A DNA stretch of 27,874 nucleotides from Firmicutes bacterium UBA6226 (GCA_002441045.1 DJWQ01000003.1:1-27874); one strand, 5' to 3'. Shown: positions 1 through 8,332, numbered from the stretch's first letter. The notes: generated by a model from the sequence alone, not told the origin. Program-made: numbers and translations.

Positions 1-12
1 AGGAGGTTAAAT

Positions 13-1350
13 ATGAAATTTATATATAAGTTAATTTATGTCTTCAGTCCAATACCACTTATCGTGTTAATAACGCTAAATAGCCCCTCAAAATATGCTA
101 ATTTGAACTTTTTACTACCGATGTTATTTGGAATTTTCAGTTATACATGGTTACTTTGGCAATTTATTCTAAGCGCTAGACCTAAAGCTCTAGAGAAATA
201 TTTTGGTCTTGATAAAATATACCGTTTCCATGGGGTTATCGCATTGGTGGCATTATTCACCTTATTCCTTCATAAAACTTTGATAGAACGTTTATTTGGA
301 GAAACTATCATGTCACAACTCGGCAGTGTTGCATTTGCAATTTTTATCGGTATCTCTGGATTATCTTTACTCTTTATGTCACCAAAATTGCTTAAGAAGT
401 TCAAACCTATTCAAGAACTCATCAAAAAAATTCGTCGGTTTAATTTTGCATCCTATCAATTTACAAAAAGCATTCATAACTTCACGATAGTTGCTTTGGT
501 TTTAATGCAGATTCATGTCCTTATGACCACCTCTGCACAAACGAACCCATATATTTTCACCTTATATATGGTTTACTTTTTTCTAGCGACAGGTTTTTAT
601 CTGTATCACAAATTGATAAAGGCTTGGCTATTAGAAGACACAAAGTATAAAATTACAAATTTGGTATACGAAACTGAGGATATGATGACCATCTCGCTAA
701 CACCCCAAAACAACCATCATTTTCAATACTCACCAGGCCAATTTGCTTACTTTAAAATTAGTTCTCCTTATTTTTCATCTGAAGAGCATCCATTTTCAAT
801 TGTATCCTCTCCCACAGAAAAAGATCAAATCGCAATAACTGTCAAAGCAGTCGGAGATTACACAAAAGATCTACGACGACTCAAAATTGGAGATGAAATG
901 ACCGTAGAAGGCCCATTTGGTAAGTTTAGCTTTACAACATACGCTAATGAGAACGCAAGTGTATTTATTGCTGGCGGTATTGGAATAACACCATTTATCA
1001 GTATGCTTGAATACATGGCGAAAAAAGATCCAACACGCCCAGTCATGTTACTATGGTCTGTAAGAAAGAAAAAAGACTTAATAAAATACGATCACCTTGT
1101 TGCACTAAAAAATACGATGCCCAACTTTATTTTTGTTCCTATTGTTTCTGGAGACGAAACTTGGGAAGGTGAAAGCGGTAGATTGGATTATTCGCGTCTT
1201 GAAGATTTCACATCGTTTTATCCGTTTAGAGAAACAAACACTGGCTATTATATCTGTGGCCCTGAAAACTTAATGACACTTACACTTGAAACATTATTGA
1301 AACTAAGAATTTCAAAAAATCAGATTCATTATGAATCATTTTCGGTATAA
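13..1350 (+). CDS. Ferric-reductase-like transmembrane NAD(P)H:FAD oxidoreductase
   Basis: A 445-residue protein of the ferric reductase/NADPH oxidase type, expected to move electrons from cytosolic NAD(P)H through FAD and membrane haem to an outside acceptor. The N-terminal half (about 1-205) has about six hydrophobic helices. Two pairs of histidines spaced as in the family (H73/H87 and H155/H168) are candidate haem ligands. The C-terminal half is a ferredoxin-reductase module: PGQFAYF (241-247) and HPFSIVSS (259-266) for FAD, GGIGITP (321-327) and CGP (415-417) for the pyridine nucleotide, and a terminal ESFSV. AGGAGG at 1-6 sits 6 nt before the ATG. The gene is first of four co-directional genes and precedes a secreted cytochrome-b5-like protein that could accept its electrons. 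Family assignment is firm; the acceptor (iron or other) is not shown. Confidence 0.9.
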   Translation: MKFIYKLIYVFSPIPLIVLITLNSPSKYANLNFLLPMLFGIFSYTWLLWQFILSARPKALEKYFGLDKIYRFHGVIALVALFTLFLHKTLIERLFGETIMSQLGSVAFAIFIGISGLSLLFMSPKLLKKFKPIQELIKKIRRFNFASYQFTKSIHNFTIVALVLMQIHVLMTTSAQTNPYIFTLYMVYFFLATGFYLYHKLIKAWLLEDTKYKITNLVYETEDMMTISLTPQNNHHFQYSPGQFAYFKISSPYFSSEEHPFSIVSSPTEKDQIAITVKAVGDYTKDLRRLKIGDEMTVEGPFGKFSFTTYANENASVFIAGGIGITPFISMLEYMAKKDPTRPVMLLWSVRKKKDLIKYDHLVALKNTMPNFIFVPIVSGDETWEGESGRLDYSRLEDFTSFYPFRETNTGYYICGPENLMTLTLETLLKLRISKNQIHYESFSV

Positions 1351-1433
1351 ATTGAATAGTTTCATTTTGTTTTCAGATTAGTGTCATAAACTATTTGCAT
1401 AACTTAAAGATTATCCATTAAGGAGGCATGTTT

Positions 1434-2495
1434 ATGAAACTTAATCACCCTTTTAAAATTGTACTTAGTTTGGCTGGAATTGGTATTTTATTTGTTGGTA
1501 TATATCAGTTTGCATTTGCTTCTACATTCGGCAATGGCTTTTTCTTCGAATCGGATAGAAGTGCCCCTGTTTCAGTTGCCGTATCATCAGAAAAGGCAGA
1601 CATTCAATCGCTTTCAATTACTACCAACGCTTTAATAGCAACGGCTACAAACGACCCAGTTTTTACCGCTCAAACGCTCACACAGTATGATGGCAAAAAT
1701 GGCGCACCTGCTTATGTAGCTGTAAACGACATCGTATATGATATGACAGGAGTTGGTACATGGACCAATGGTCAGCATCAAGGGTATTCAGCGGGTAAGG
1801 ATTTATCAACAGTATTTCAAAATTCACCACATAGTGAACAATTACTATCACAGCTCCCTATTGTTGGTACCTATGTTGAATCCATCGCAAAGGTTGAAAA
1901 CGTATCCAATGCAACTGTAGATACAAATACTTCTGCATCTACCACCTCTGAGACGACTGTAACGGTTCCTATAGAATCTATTGCACTATCCCCATCAAAT
2001 CAGACCGCTTCCACTGATGTATGGACCTATACATTATTATCGAAGTATAATGGAATGGGTGGCCAGCCAGCATACATTGCAGTGAATGGAATAATATACA
2101 ATGTAACCAACATTGGAACATGGACTGGTGGCGTTCATCATGGGATAAAAGCCGGACAAGATGTTACCACTTTTTTCAAATCCTCACCTCATTCCGCTTC
2201 ATTATTAAATACGCTACCTGTTGTCGGTAATATTGGTGAACCAATCACCAAAGTACAAACTGCCAGTACAACGCCTACAAAAGTTATCTCATCCACAGAT
2301 GCAACGACAAGTGCTTCAGTTACAGAAAACCACAGTAGTGATTTTGATGATGATGACGATCATGATTTTGATGATGACGACAATCACGATTTTGATGATG
2401 ACGACAATCACGATTTTGATGACGATCACGATTCCAATTCCGATCGACATCACGACGACTTTAGCGACGATCATGATGAAGGTGATGACGACTAA
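1434..2495 (+). CDS. Secreted/anchored protein with two cytochrome-b5-like domains and an Asp/His-rich tail
   Basis: The reading frame opens at an ATG at 1428, but AGGAGG at 1421-1426 is only 1 nt from that codon and 7 nt from the ATG at 1434, so I use 1434 (353 residues). Residue numbers here count from 1428. A hydrophobic N-terminal helix (about 10-31, ending FAFAS) is a signal peptide or anchor. Two repeats follow (about 82-152 and 198-272), each with the pattern YxGxxGxPAYxAVxxxxYxxT, then TWTxGxHxG, AGxD and SPHS, as in bacterial cytochrome-b5-like haem domains. The likely axial ligands are H117/H135 and H237 or H238/H255. Ser/Thr-rich linkers join the parts. The tail (301-355) is almost entirely Asp with regularly spaced His. 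The gene lies between a transmembrane reductase and a two-component system, so an electron carrier or metal-binding partner outside the membrane is a reasonable inference. Haem binding is predicted only. Confidence 0.85.
   Translation: MKLNHPFKIVLSLAGIGILFVGIYQFAFASTFGNGFFFESDRSAPVSVAVSSEKADIQSLSITTNALIATATNDPVFTAQTLTQYDGKNGAPAYVAVNDIVYDMTGVGTWTNGQHQGYSAGKDLSTVFQNSPHSEQLLSQLPIVGTYVESIAKVENVSNATVDTNTSASTTSETTVTVPIESIALSPSNQTASTDVWTYTLLSKYNGMGGQPAYIAVNGIIYNVTNIGTWTGGVHHGIKAGQDVTTFFKSSPHSASLLNTLPVVGNIGEPITKVQTASTTPTKVISSTDATTSASVTENHSSDFDDDDDHDFDDDDNHDFDDDDNHDFDDDHDSNSDRHHDDFSDDHDEGDDD
2340..2429 (+). repeat. In-frame tandem repeat encoding DFDDDDNH-type units
   Basis: There are three 24-bp units (2340-2363, 2364-2387, 2388-2411) and a shortened 18-bp unit (2412-2429). 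The second and third are identical and the first differs by three bases. They encode DFDDDDDH, DFDDDDNH, DFDDDDNH and DFDDDH. The near identity implies recent expansion by slippage, so the copy number may vary between strains. The rest of the tail to 2492 is similar in composition but not periodic. Confidence 0.95.
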
Positions 2496-2515
2496 ATATA
2501 TATAAGGAGCTTATC

Positions 2516-3187
2516 ATGTTAATACTTTTAGCAGAAGATGATCCTAAAATTGCAAAACTCCTAATCCATCTCTTTAAGAAAGATGGCTTTCAAGTCGATC
2601 ATGCAAAAGATGGAATTGAGGCACTGTTATATACAGAAACAAACGTCTATGATATTGTTTTATTAGACTGGATGATGCCCGAAAAGTCTGGGCTAGAAGT
2701 TTGTGAAACACTCAGAAACCGCCATTTCAATGGCGGTATTTTGATGTTGACTGCCAAGGATACATTAGATGATAAAATTATGGGGCTAGAATATGGCGCT
2801 GATGACTATTTGATAAAGCCATTTGAGTACAAGGAATTGCTGGCTCGAGTTAAGGCTTTGTCTAGAAGAAGTACAAAAAAACTATCTGAAGACAAGATTG
2901 CTCTAGGTAATTTTATTGTTGATCGTGCACACAAAGCGATTTACTTTAATGGCTTCGATATTGGATTATCCAACAGAGAGTATCAACTTTTAAGCCTTCT
3001 AATGGAAAATAATAAGCAAATTGTTCCAAGAGAAGTTATTATTGATCGCGTTTGGGGACTTGATCAAGAAATTACTCAAAATAATCTAGATGCATTTATT
3101 AAACTTCTTCGAAAGAAAATTGAGCAAGTTGCAAAAGATAAAATCATTATTAACGTCAGAGGTATTGGCTATAAAGTGGAGGTATAG
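2516..3187 (+). CDS. OmpR/PhoB-family response regulator
   Basis: A 223-residue two-component regulator. The receiver domain (1-115) has the acidic pair D8/D9, phosphoacceptor D51 in LLDWMMP, T79 and K101 in the LIKPF motif. The C-terminal winged-helix DNA-binding domain (about 128-223) has the OmpR-type features SNREYQLLSLL and RGIGYKV. AGGAG at 2505-2509 precedes the ATG by 6 nt. The gap to the upstream cytochrome-b5-like gene is only 20 nt. The kinase ATG follows the TAG stop with no intervening base, so the two are surely co-translated. It probably controls this same operon, but no target site can be assigned because the operon promoter lies outside the window. Confidence 0.95.
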   Translation: MLILLAEDDPKIAKLLIHLFKKDGFQVDHAKDGIEALLYTETNVYDIVLLDWMMPEKSGLEVCETLRNRHFNGGILMLTAKDTLDDKIMGLEYGADDYLIKPFEYKELLARVKALSRRSTKKLSEDKIALGNFIVDRAHKAIYFNGFDIGLSNREYQLLSLLMENNKQIVPREVIIDRVWGLDQEITQNNLDAFIKLLRKKIEQVAKDKIIINVRGIGYKVEV

Positions 3188-4747
3188 ATGTTCAAAAGAC
3201 TGCAACTTAAGATGACAATCTACTATTCTTTAATCGTCTTTGCAATTATGGCAGTCACTAACTTGAGTGTCTATTTTGTTATGGTCAATTATAACAACTA
3301 TCAAATGACATCAGAAGTATCGCGCATGCTAGATAGTATTAATAGCTCAGAATGGTTATACGAAAGCAAAGAAACTGATGACAATCAGTCCGAAATAAAA
3401 GTAGTACCCACAACCCTTTTGTCAGACTCAAGTAGTAATTCAAATGATGACAACGAGGATGATCACGATGAAGATCATACATCCACAGAAGATTTAACCA
3501 TTAATCAGTCTACTAGTGAACACAAGACTACTGAAAGTCAAAATGAAGATACAAATGATGAAATACAGACCTCCGAAAAGGAGTCTCACTCTGAATCTGA
3601 ATCTTCGCCTGAGATTACATCTAATCCAGATCACTCAAATGAGAATGAAATAAAAATGCCTCTACCTGAAGTCAAGGATTTAATTATTCCTAAAGTACTT
3701 GGCACATTTGACTCTTATATGATTTACGATAATAACGATCAACTTATAACATATCAAACTAAGGATAATGAAAATTTTGACGCTTTATTAAGTAAAAGCA
3801 AGGTGCAACAAATCTCAAGTTCACCAACGGTAACACTTATTAGTGAAAAACCTAAAATTCATTATTTAATCGCTAAAATGCCGATTCGAATTGGTGATGA
3901 AACATTGGGGTATTATGTAGTTGGTAGAGATGTTACGATCGCTTCTGAAACACTAGATAATTTATCTCGGATTCTTTTGGCTAGCTTACTGATAGGTGTT
4001 TTTATTGCAATCGCGCTTGGCTATCTTCTGGCTGGCAGAAGTTTGAAGCCAATCATAGATGCTTATGAATCCAAACAAGAATTTCTAGCCAATGCCTCGC
4101 ATGAACTCAAAACCCCCCTTAGCGTTATATTACTTTCGACAGAAACATTAGATGGAGAAATTAGCTCAGAGCAAACCTTTCAACATCAAGTAGTTGATGA
4201 TATCCGAGATGAAGCTAAAAAGATGAGTCATTTGGTTTCGCAGCTCCTATTCTTATCGAGATCAGATAGTCAAACCAGTTTATATAAGTATGAAAATTTC
4301 AATTTATCAGAATTAATTGATAAAGAAATTAAATCCTTTGACAAAATTGCGGTTTCAAAATCAATTGTTATCCATGCATCGGTTGAACCCAACCTAAAAC
4401 TCTTAGGCGATCGAAAACAAATAAGCTCTGTAATATCCATACTAATCGACAACGCCATTAAATACTCAAAAGAGAATGGAAATGTATATGTATCGCTTGA
4501 GGAGATTGATTCAAAGAAAGGACAGGGGATAAAATTCACAGTAAAAGACACTGGTATAGGCATTCCAGAGTCACATCTCGACCATATCTTTGAACGCTTC
4601 TACAGACTTGAAACTTCACGTTCACGAGAAACCGGCGGTCATGGTTTAGGACTAGCCATAGCGAAGGAAATTGTTGAACAACATAAAGGATCTATCGCCG
4701 TGAAAAGCATAGAACAAATTGGTACCACTTTCACAGTTAACTTCTAG
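3188..4747 (+). CDS. Sensor histidine kinase with an acidic, His-containing extracytoplasmic region
   Basis: A 519-residue HisKA-type kinase. TM1 is at about 11-33, a large outside segment at 34-262, and TM2 at 263-283. Cytoplasmic motifs are the H-box SHELKTPL (H305), N-box DNAIKYS (421-427), G1 DTGIGIP (454-460), F-box FERFYR and G2 GHGLGLA. There is little room for a full HAMP domain between TM2 and the H-box. The outside region is unusual: residues about 63-160 are low-complexity and rich in Asp, Glu, Ser, Thr and His (for example DDNEDDHDEDH at 87-97). A folded, PAS-like stretch follows at about 165-250. GGAGG at 3178-3182 lies inside the regulator's 3' end. The composition echoes the Asp/His tail of the neighbouring secreted protein and suggests cation sensing. 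The ligand is unknown. Confidence 0.93.
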   Translation: MFKRLQLKMTIYYSLIVFAIMAVTNLSVYFVMVNYNNYQMTSEVSRMLDSINSSEWLYESKETDDNQSEIKVVPTTLLSDSSSNSNDDNEDDHDEDHTSTEDLTINQSTSEHKTTESQNEDTNDEIQTSEKESHSESESSPEITSNPDHSNENEIKMPLPEVKDLIIPKVLGTFDSYMIYDNNDQLITYQTKDNENFDALLSKSKVQQISSSPTVTLISEKPKIHYLIAKMPIRIGDETLGYYVVGRDVTIASETLDNLSRILLASLLIGVFIAIALGYLLAGRSLKPIIDAYESKQEFLANASHELKTPLSVILLSTETLDGEISSEQTFQHQVVDDIRDEAKKMSHLVSQLLFLSRSDSQTSLYKYENFNLSELIDKEIKSFDKIAVSKSIVIHASVEPNLKLLGDRKQISSVISILIDNAIKYSKENGNVYVSLEEIDSKKGQGIKFTVKDTGIGIPESHLDHIFERFYRLETSRSRETGGHGLGLAIAKEIVEQHKGSIAVKSIEQIGTTFTVNF

Positions 4748-4759
4748 TATATTTCCTAC

Positions 4760-4788
4760 TTGATTTCATTTCATAAAAGTCCTATAAT
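4760..4788 (+). promoter_or_regulatory. Sigma-A-type promoter for the acetyltransferase gene
   Basis: TTGATT (4760-4765), a 17-nt spacer and a perfect TATAAT (4783-4788) lie just downstream of the kinase stop and 27 nt before the acetyltransferase ATG. This separates the acetyltransferase from the upstream operon. Confidence 0.8.
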
Positions 4789-4815
4789 GTGAAAATATTA
4801 TTATAGGAGGGAATT

Positions 4816-5295
4816 ATGGAAATTAGAACAATGCTACCAAATGATTGGCTTGCTGTATCAAAAATCTATCTTGAAGGTATCCAAACTAAACTTGCGACTT
4901 TTCAGTCCGAAATTCCATCTTATGAAAATTGGGATGTTGGGCATCTTCCCTTCGGTCGCTTGATCGCAGTTGATAATCAAGAGATTCTTGGATGGGCTGC
5001 GCTTTCCCCTTATTCAGGGCGTTGTGTCTACAGTGGCGTCGCAGAGCTGAGCGTCTATGTTAAATCAGACGCGAAGGGCAAAGGTGTGGGAACCGCACTT
5101 TTAAATAAGTTAATTGAAATTGCTTCTGAGAATAACATCTGGACATTACAATCAGGTATCATCAGAGAAAACACAGCCAGTAGACAGCTTCATTTAAAAT
5201 GTGGTTTTCGTGAAGTTGGCTATCGAGAACGCCTTGGCCAGATGGATAATGGTAAGTGGCATGATGTTTTTCTTTATGAGAGAAGACAAAAATAA
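4816..5295 (+). CDS. GNAT N-acetyltransferase, phosphinothricin-acetyltransferase-like
   Basis: A 159-residue GNAT protein of the Pat/MnaT (YncA) type, whose known members acetylate phosphinothricin, methionine sulfoximine or similar amino acid analogues using acetyl-CoA. It starts IRTMLPNDWLAVSKIY. The acetyl-CoA loop is KGKGVGTALL (about residues 92-101), followed by IIRENTASRQLHLKCGF and the family's typical C-terminus with GKWHDVFLYER. AGGAGG at 4805-4810 gives 5-nt spacing to the ATG. It is a monocistronic gene with its own promoter and a strong terminator. The substrate cannot be read from sequence. Confidence 0.88.
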   Translation: MEIRTMLPNDWLAVSKIYLEGIQTKLATFQSEIPSYENWDVGHLPFGRLIAVDNQEILGWAALSPYSGRCVYSGVAELSVYVKSDAKGKGVGTALLNKLIEIASENNIWTLQSGIIRENTASRQLHLKCGFREVGYRERLGQMDNGKWHDVFLYERRQK

Positions 5296-5299
5296 AAGT

Positions 5300-5345
5300 A
5301 AGGTGCTAAGGTCAATCACTTTTGATGGACATAGCACCTTTTTTA
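5300..5345 (+). terminator. Rho-independent terminator after the acetyltransferase gene
   Basis: AGGTGCTA (5301-5308) pairs with TAGCACCT (5332-5339) and is followed by a T run. The interior can pair further (GTC 5311-5313 with GAC 5328-5330, and ATCA with TGAT). Confidence 0.9.
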
Positions 5346-5416
5346 ATCAAAACCTCGCGTGTGGTAAAATCTGAGGACTCGATGTTAGATGATTTTTCAT
5401 AATTACACATAGATCA

Positions 5417-6349
5417 TCAACTAAACTTATAAACAGCATCTGTTGTAGATTTTTTTAGAACAATACCCTTTCCTTGTTCTACGAGACTATCTAGATAAAC
5501 CACTACATTGTTATAAACCTCATAATGGCCTTTTCGAATTCGTGATGAATAGCCATAACGTTCGGTTAGTGTCACCGCAATTTTTTCTGCACTAATCGTT
5601 CCAGGATGAATTAAAGTATTCACAAGAGTTACAAAACGTTCATCTATATTACTTTTACTTGCATAGTACGCATCGTCATATGCCGTTTCGATCGCTTTCA
5701 GCTCCCTTGCTCTACTCACCACATGATAGGCTGGATCATTTTTTTCATGAATCATTTGCTTTTTCTGCTTGGTATAGTACTGTCTCACTTGACGTCTTAA
5801 ACGATCGATCTGAGAATCTAATAAAGGGAGGCGCATGGCAATAAAATGTATAATATCTTCACCTAAAATAAATCCATCTGGCAAATCCAAATTGAGTTGC
5901 CAACCATTTCTCACCTTTGTTAAAATATCATCTAATTCATAATCGATGGCTTCGAAATCGTCAACTATGGCTTTAATGACGTGGGGTGGAAATCCCATAT
6001 GCTCTTCAAAATGAATGATGCCAAATTTCTTCACCTCACCTGTGTGTTTGTTAGAAACCACGTACTGATATCTAAGCACCTTACCACATTCACACTTTAA
6101 TGGTGCATCCAAAGTCTTATAACCATTACCCGCATCATTAAAATCACTTAAAACCCAGTCGTTTATATGTGATTCAATCTCTTCTGCAGTCATGTCATCT
6201 GTAATGGCAATGCCTTTTTCTCGCGCCATAACCCTTGCAAAAGCTGTTCTCTTTCCTCTCTTGATACGCTCATTTAAAAAAGTTCTTTGCGATTCAGTCA
6301 ATGAGGTCATTAATTGATCACGTTCTTCTTTAGACAAATAATATAACAT
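5417..6349 (-). CDS. DUF3895-like protein of unknown function
   Basis: The longest frame begins at a GTG at 6361, but GGTGAT just before the ATG at 6349 matches the anti-Shine-Dalgarno with suitable spacing, so I start at 6349 (310 residues). The N-terminal part is helical and basic (SESQ-RTFLNERIKRGKR region). A short segment follows with CxC (C86, C88) and then HFEEH (H113, H117), a possible single-metal site. The middle is coiled and charged, and the last about 80 residues look like a winged-helix fold. From memory it resembles Bacillus proteins carrying DUF3895, whose function is unknown. It is a single gene on this strand, with no terminator seen at its 3' end. No role is proposed. Confidence 0.7.
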   Translation of the reverse strand: MLYYLSKEERDQLMTSLTESQRTFLNERIKRGKRTAFARVMAREKGIAITDDMTAEEIESHINDWVLSDFNDAGNGYKTLDAPLKCECGKVLRYQYVVSNKHTGEVKKFGIIHFEEHMGFPPHVIKAIVDDFEAIDYELDDILTKVRNGWQLNLDLPDGFILGEDIIHFIAMRLPLLDSQIDRLRRQVRQYYTKQKKQMIHEKNDPAYHVVSRARELKAIETAYDDAYYASKSNIDERFVTLVNTLIHPGTISAEKIAVTLTERYGYSSRIRKGHYEVYNNVVVYLDSLVEQGKGIVLKKSTTDAVYKFS

Positions 6350-6478
6350 CTTATCACCCACTTCTATATCAAAGAAAAACCATCCGTCGGTATATAGTTA
6401 CCCCTAATTTGTTTTCTTTAACTTCTCATATGATAGAAAGCCTATAATTAAGCTCAAAAGTATTTATCCCTTAACCGT

Positions 6479-6515
6479 AAAAAAAGACCTACACGAATCC
6501 TGTAGATCTTTTTAA
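6479..6515 (-). terminator. Terminator after the 82-residue gene
   Basis: Read on the minus strand, a stem with arms around CTACA and TGTAG (one mismatch towards the base) ends in a run of seven T. It lies 15 nt past the stop of the gene at 6530-6778 and isolates it from the DUF3895-like gene. Confidence 0.75.
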
Positions 6516-6529
6516 AATTCCTTATGAAA

Positions 6530-6778
6530 TTAATTCAATGGATTTACATTTACTGGATAATCTTCATCTTTAAGAAACTCGAAATTGGCATTCTTATAAA
6601 GACCTTCGAATCCATCTCTGCTTACACATGCACTCGCTTTGACTTTAAAGTTCTTTAAATTGATTTTTGATTCAATCATTGCAAACTCATGAAGCATTTT
6701 TAACTCATCCATCTTAGGCGTTTTCTTCTTCAGAGCAGCTTTCTTATGAACTAACTTTTTCAATTCTTTCTCTTTCAT
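6530..6778 (-). CDS. Small basic hypothetical protein
   Basis: An 82-residue protein I do not recognise. Its first half is very rich in lysine and probably helical (KEKELKKLVHKKAALKKK). The second half is mixed, with one Cys (SACVSRDGFEG), and ends in an acidic loop. A G-rich site (GGGGTAA) precedes the ATG. It lies 45 nt downstream of the 137-residue gene and the two may be co-transcribed. A terminator follows. Codon use looks like its neighbours. No function can be inferred. Confidence 0.6.
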   Translation of the reverse strand: MKEKELKKLVHKKAALKKKTPKMDELKMLHEFAMIESKINLKNFKVKASACVSRDGFEGLYKNANFEFLKDEDYPVNVNPLN

Positions 6779-6823
6779 ATCATTACCCCATTTCTAACAA
6801 CAAAGGATTATAAATGTAACAGA

Positions 6824-7237
6824 CTAAGCTAAACCTACTGATTTATCAATAATCTCAATGCCTTTTGATAAGCCCTGAGAAAAATAGCTACAGTGAATTA
6901 AGTTCAGAATTTCTCTTCCAGTGTCCCCAGTCCATTTCAAGGACATTAACTTATTATCGAATAGGTCTTCAATATCACAAATGCTAGTGGGATTATCCAT
7001 TCCAATCTCAACCAGAGTTTTGATGGTTTGAATTTGCTCATATGTAAGATTATGCATCTTATCAAAAAGATCTTTTTCATAAAAATGCTTTTGTGGCAAT
7101 GATAAATAGTAATAATCCATAAAGGATTTATTCATAACCGAATATGTATCTTTCCTAAACTCCTGATGCGTAATAGCTTGTAACTCAGATAAAATTGAAA
7201 ACGCCACACCAAAGAAAGTCTTTTCCTGTTTATCCAT
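6824..7237 (-). CDS. Hypothetical protein, mostly helical
   Basis: A 137-residue soluble protein with no family I recognise. It has no signal peptide, membrane helix or catalytic motif. The sequence looks all-helical with aromatic-rich stretches (MDYYYLSLPQKHFY) and two scattered Cys (NPTSICDIEDLF and NLIHCSYF). GAGGGTATT before the ATG is a plausible ribosome binding site. It lies 3' of the XRE/TPR regulator on the same strand but is separated from it by a terminator, so co-regulation is possible but not shown. Confidence 0.65.
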   Translation of the reverse strand: MDKQEKTFFGVAFSILSELQAITHQEFRKDTYSVMNKSFMDYYYLSLPQKHFYEKDLFDKMHNLTYEQIQTIKTLVEIGMDNPTSICDIEDLFDNKLMSLKWTGDTGREILNLIHCSYFSQGLSKGIEIIDKSVGLA

Positions 7238-7299
7238 AATACCCTCTCATTTCATACATTCTGTGACTGACTCATCCATCATACAAAATTAAGAGTATA

Positions 7300-7322
7300 A
7301 AAAAATGCTAATAAATTAGCAC
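7300..7322 (-). terminator. Terminator after the XRE/TPR regulator gene
   Basis: TGCTAAT and ATTAGCA form a perfect inverted repeat, followed on the minus strand by seven T. It begins 18 nt past the regulator stop. Confidence 0.75.
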
Positions 7323-7339
7323 TTGGCAATTTACTAGCA

Positions 7340-8278
7340 TTAATAATCCAGTTCGTTTCGTAAATGATGGTCAATTCCGTATTGTTCGACAATTGATTTT
7401 AATAACACTTTTCGTCTCTCACCAGTCGAATTCAATATTGCCACCGTAAACAAATCGTAGCTTTCTCTTCGATTAAGATAATAATATGCAACTGCTTTCC
7501 TCATAATCATATCCACATACAGTGTGTTGGTAAAAGCAAGCCTTCGATCGAACAACGCCAGATCAATGGTTTCAATTACTTTCTCATGTTGATCCATTAT
7601 ATGAAATGCATATGCAATTGCTTGATATAGAGCGCCTATTTGATCAACAACTCGATCCCCTAAAACAGGATATTGATTAATCTTTTCAAGCACATGCTGA
7701 CAAAACTCAATTGAACGCTCACATTCTTTATTTCTTCGATAAAGAGTCGCTAAATAGATTGCCACAGTAACTTCGAAGGGATACAGGTACGGTGTATGCA
7801 GTAGCTTTGAGTTCTTACCAGATAAAGCCAGTAGGATGTTTTCAACATTAACGATAATTGTCTTTCCATCTCTTACTTCTTTTATCCTAATCCCTCTTAA
7901 AGCTTCTAGAAAATGCTTATAGTATGTGTTGTTATCCACTTCTTCACTATCACTAAGTGCAATTTCTTCAAAAGCATGATCAATTAGTTCAATTAATCCC
8001 TCGTAGTCTAAGGTATTCAATTTTTCATTTACCAACTTTACCATACTCTCAGAAAATAATGAAAATGGATGTCTCGTTTCAGCAAATAATGCTAGAAGAT
8101 CAAATCGATATAGGTTTGATAAATTCTCAAGCGTTGATAGCTTGGGTTCAGGAATGCCTCGTTCAAGACGTCTTAATGTCTCAACAGAAATTCCAGTTAT
8201 CGACTTTACTTCTTCACGGGTAAACCCACAATTCTCTCTTACGATAAGTGCCTGTTTTCCAAATTCTTTTAAGTCCAT
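7340..8278 (-). CDS. XRE-type regulator with a helical (TPR-like) C-terminus, probable RRNPP peptide sensor
   Basis: A 312-residue protein with an N-terminal helix-turn-helix of the XRE/HTH_3 type (about 10-62, core TREEVKSITGISVETLRRLERG). About 245 further residues are entirely helical, with repeat-like pairs typical of TPR sensors (AIYLATLYRRNKECERSIEFC, AIAYAFHIMDQHEKVIETIDLAL). Size and layout match PlcR, Rgg and NprR-like RRNPP regulators, which bind a re-imported short peptide through the TPR region. GGAG lies 4 nt before the ATG. The key context is the divergent 43-residue secreted peptide gene 78 bp away, the usual arrangement for such pairs. Subfamily and targets are not determined; regulation of its own promoter and that of the peptide is likely. 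Confidence 0.85.
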   Translation of the reverse strand: MDLKEFGKQALIVRENCGFTREEVKSITGISVETLRRLERGIPEPKLSTLENLSNLYRFDLLALFAETRHPFSLFSESMVKLVNEKLNTLDYEGLIELIDHAFEEIALSDSEEVDNNTYYKHFLEALRGIRIKEVRDGKTIIVNVENILLALSGKNSKLLHTPYLYPFEVTVAIYLATLYRRNKECERSIEFCQHVLEKINQYPVLGDRVVDQIGALYQAIAYAFHIMDQHEKVIETIDLALFDRRLAFTNTLYVDMIMRKAVAYYYLNRRESYDLFTVAILNSTGERRKVLLKSIVEQYGIDHHLRNELDY

Positions 8279-8303
8279 GATACTCCCAATGCATTAGCAG
8301 TTT

Positions 8304-8332
8304 TTGTGTTCATTTCCATTGTACCCTATATC
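8304..8332 (+). promoter_or_regulatory. Weak promoter candidate for the peptide gene
   Basis: TTGTGT (8304-8309), a 17-nt spacer and TATATC (8327-8332). Both hexamers are poor matches, which would suit a promoter needing an activator. A short palindrome AATGCATT (8288-8295) lies just upstream and is a possible operator half. Confidence 0.4.

Noticed and set aside
1355..1395. AATAGTTT/AAACTATT inverted repeat between the reductase and cytochrome-b5-like genes.
   Set aside because: It is AT-only in most pairs with a 25-nt loop and no T run; too weak to call a terminator.
2221..2505. 94-residue open frame overlapping the Asp/His tail.
   Set aside because: It is an out-of-frame reading of the repeat (Met/Thr/Ile-rich) with no ribosome binding site.
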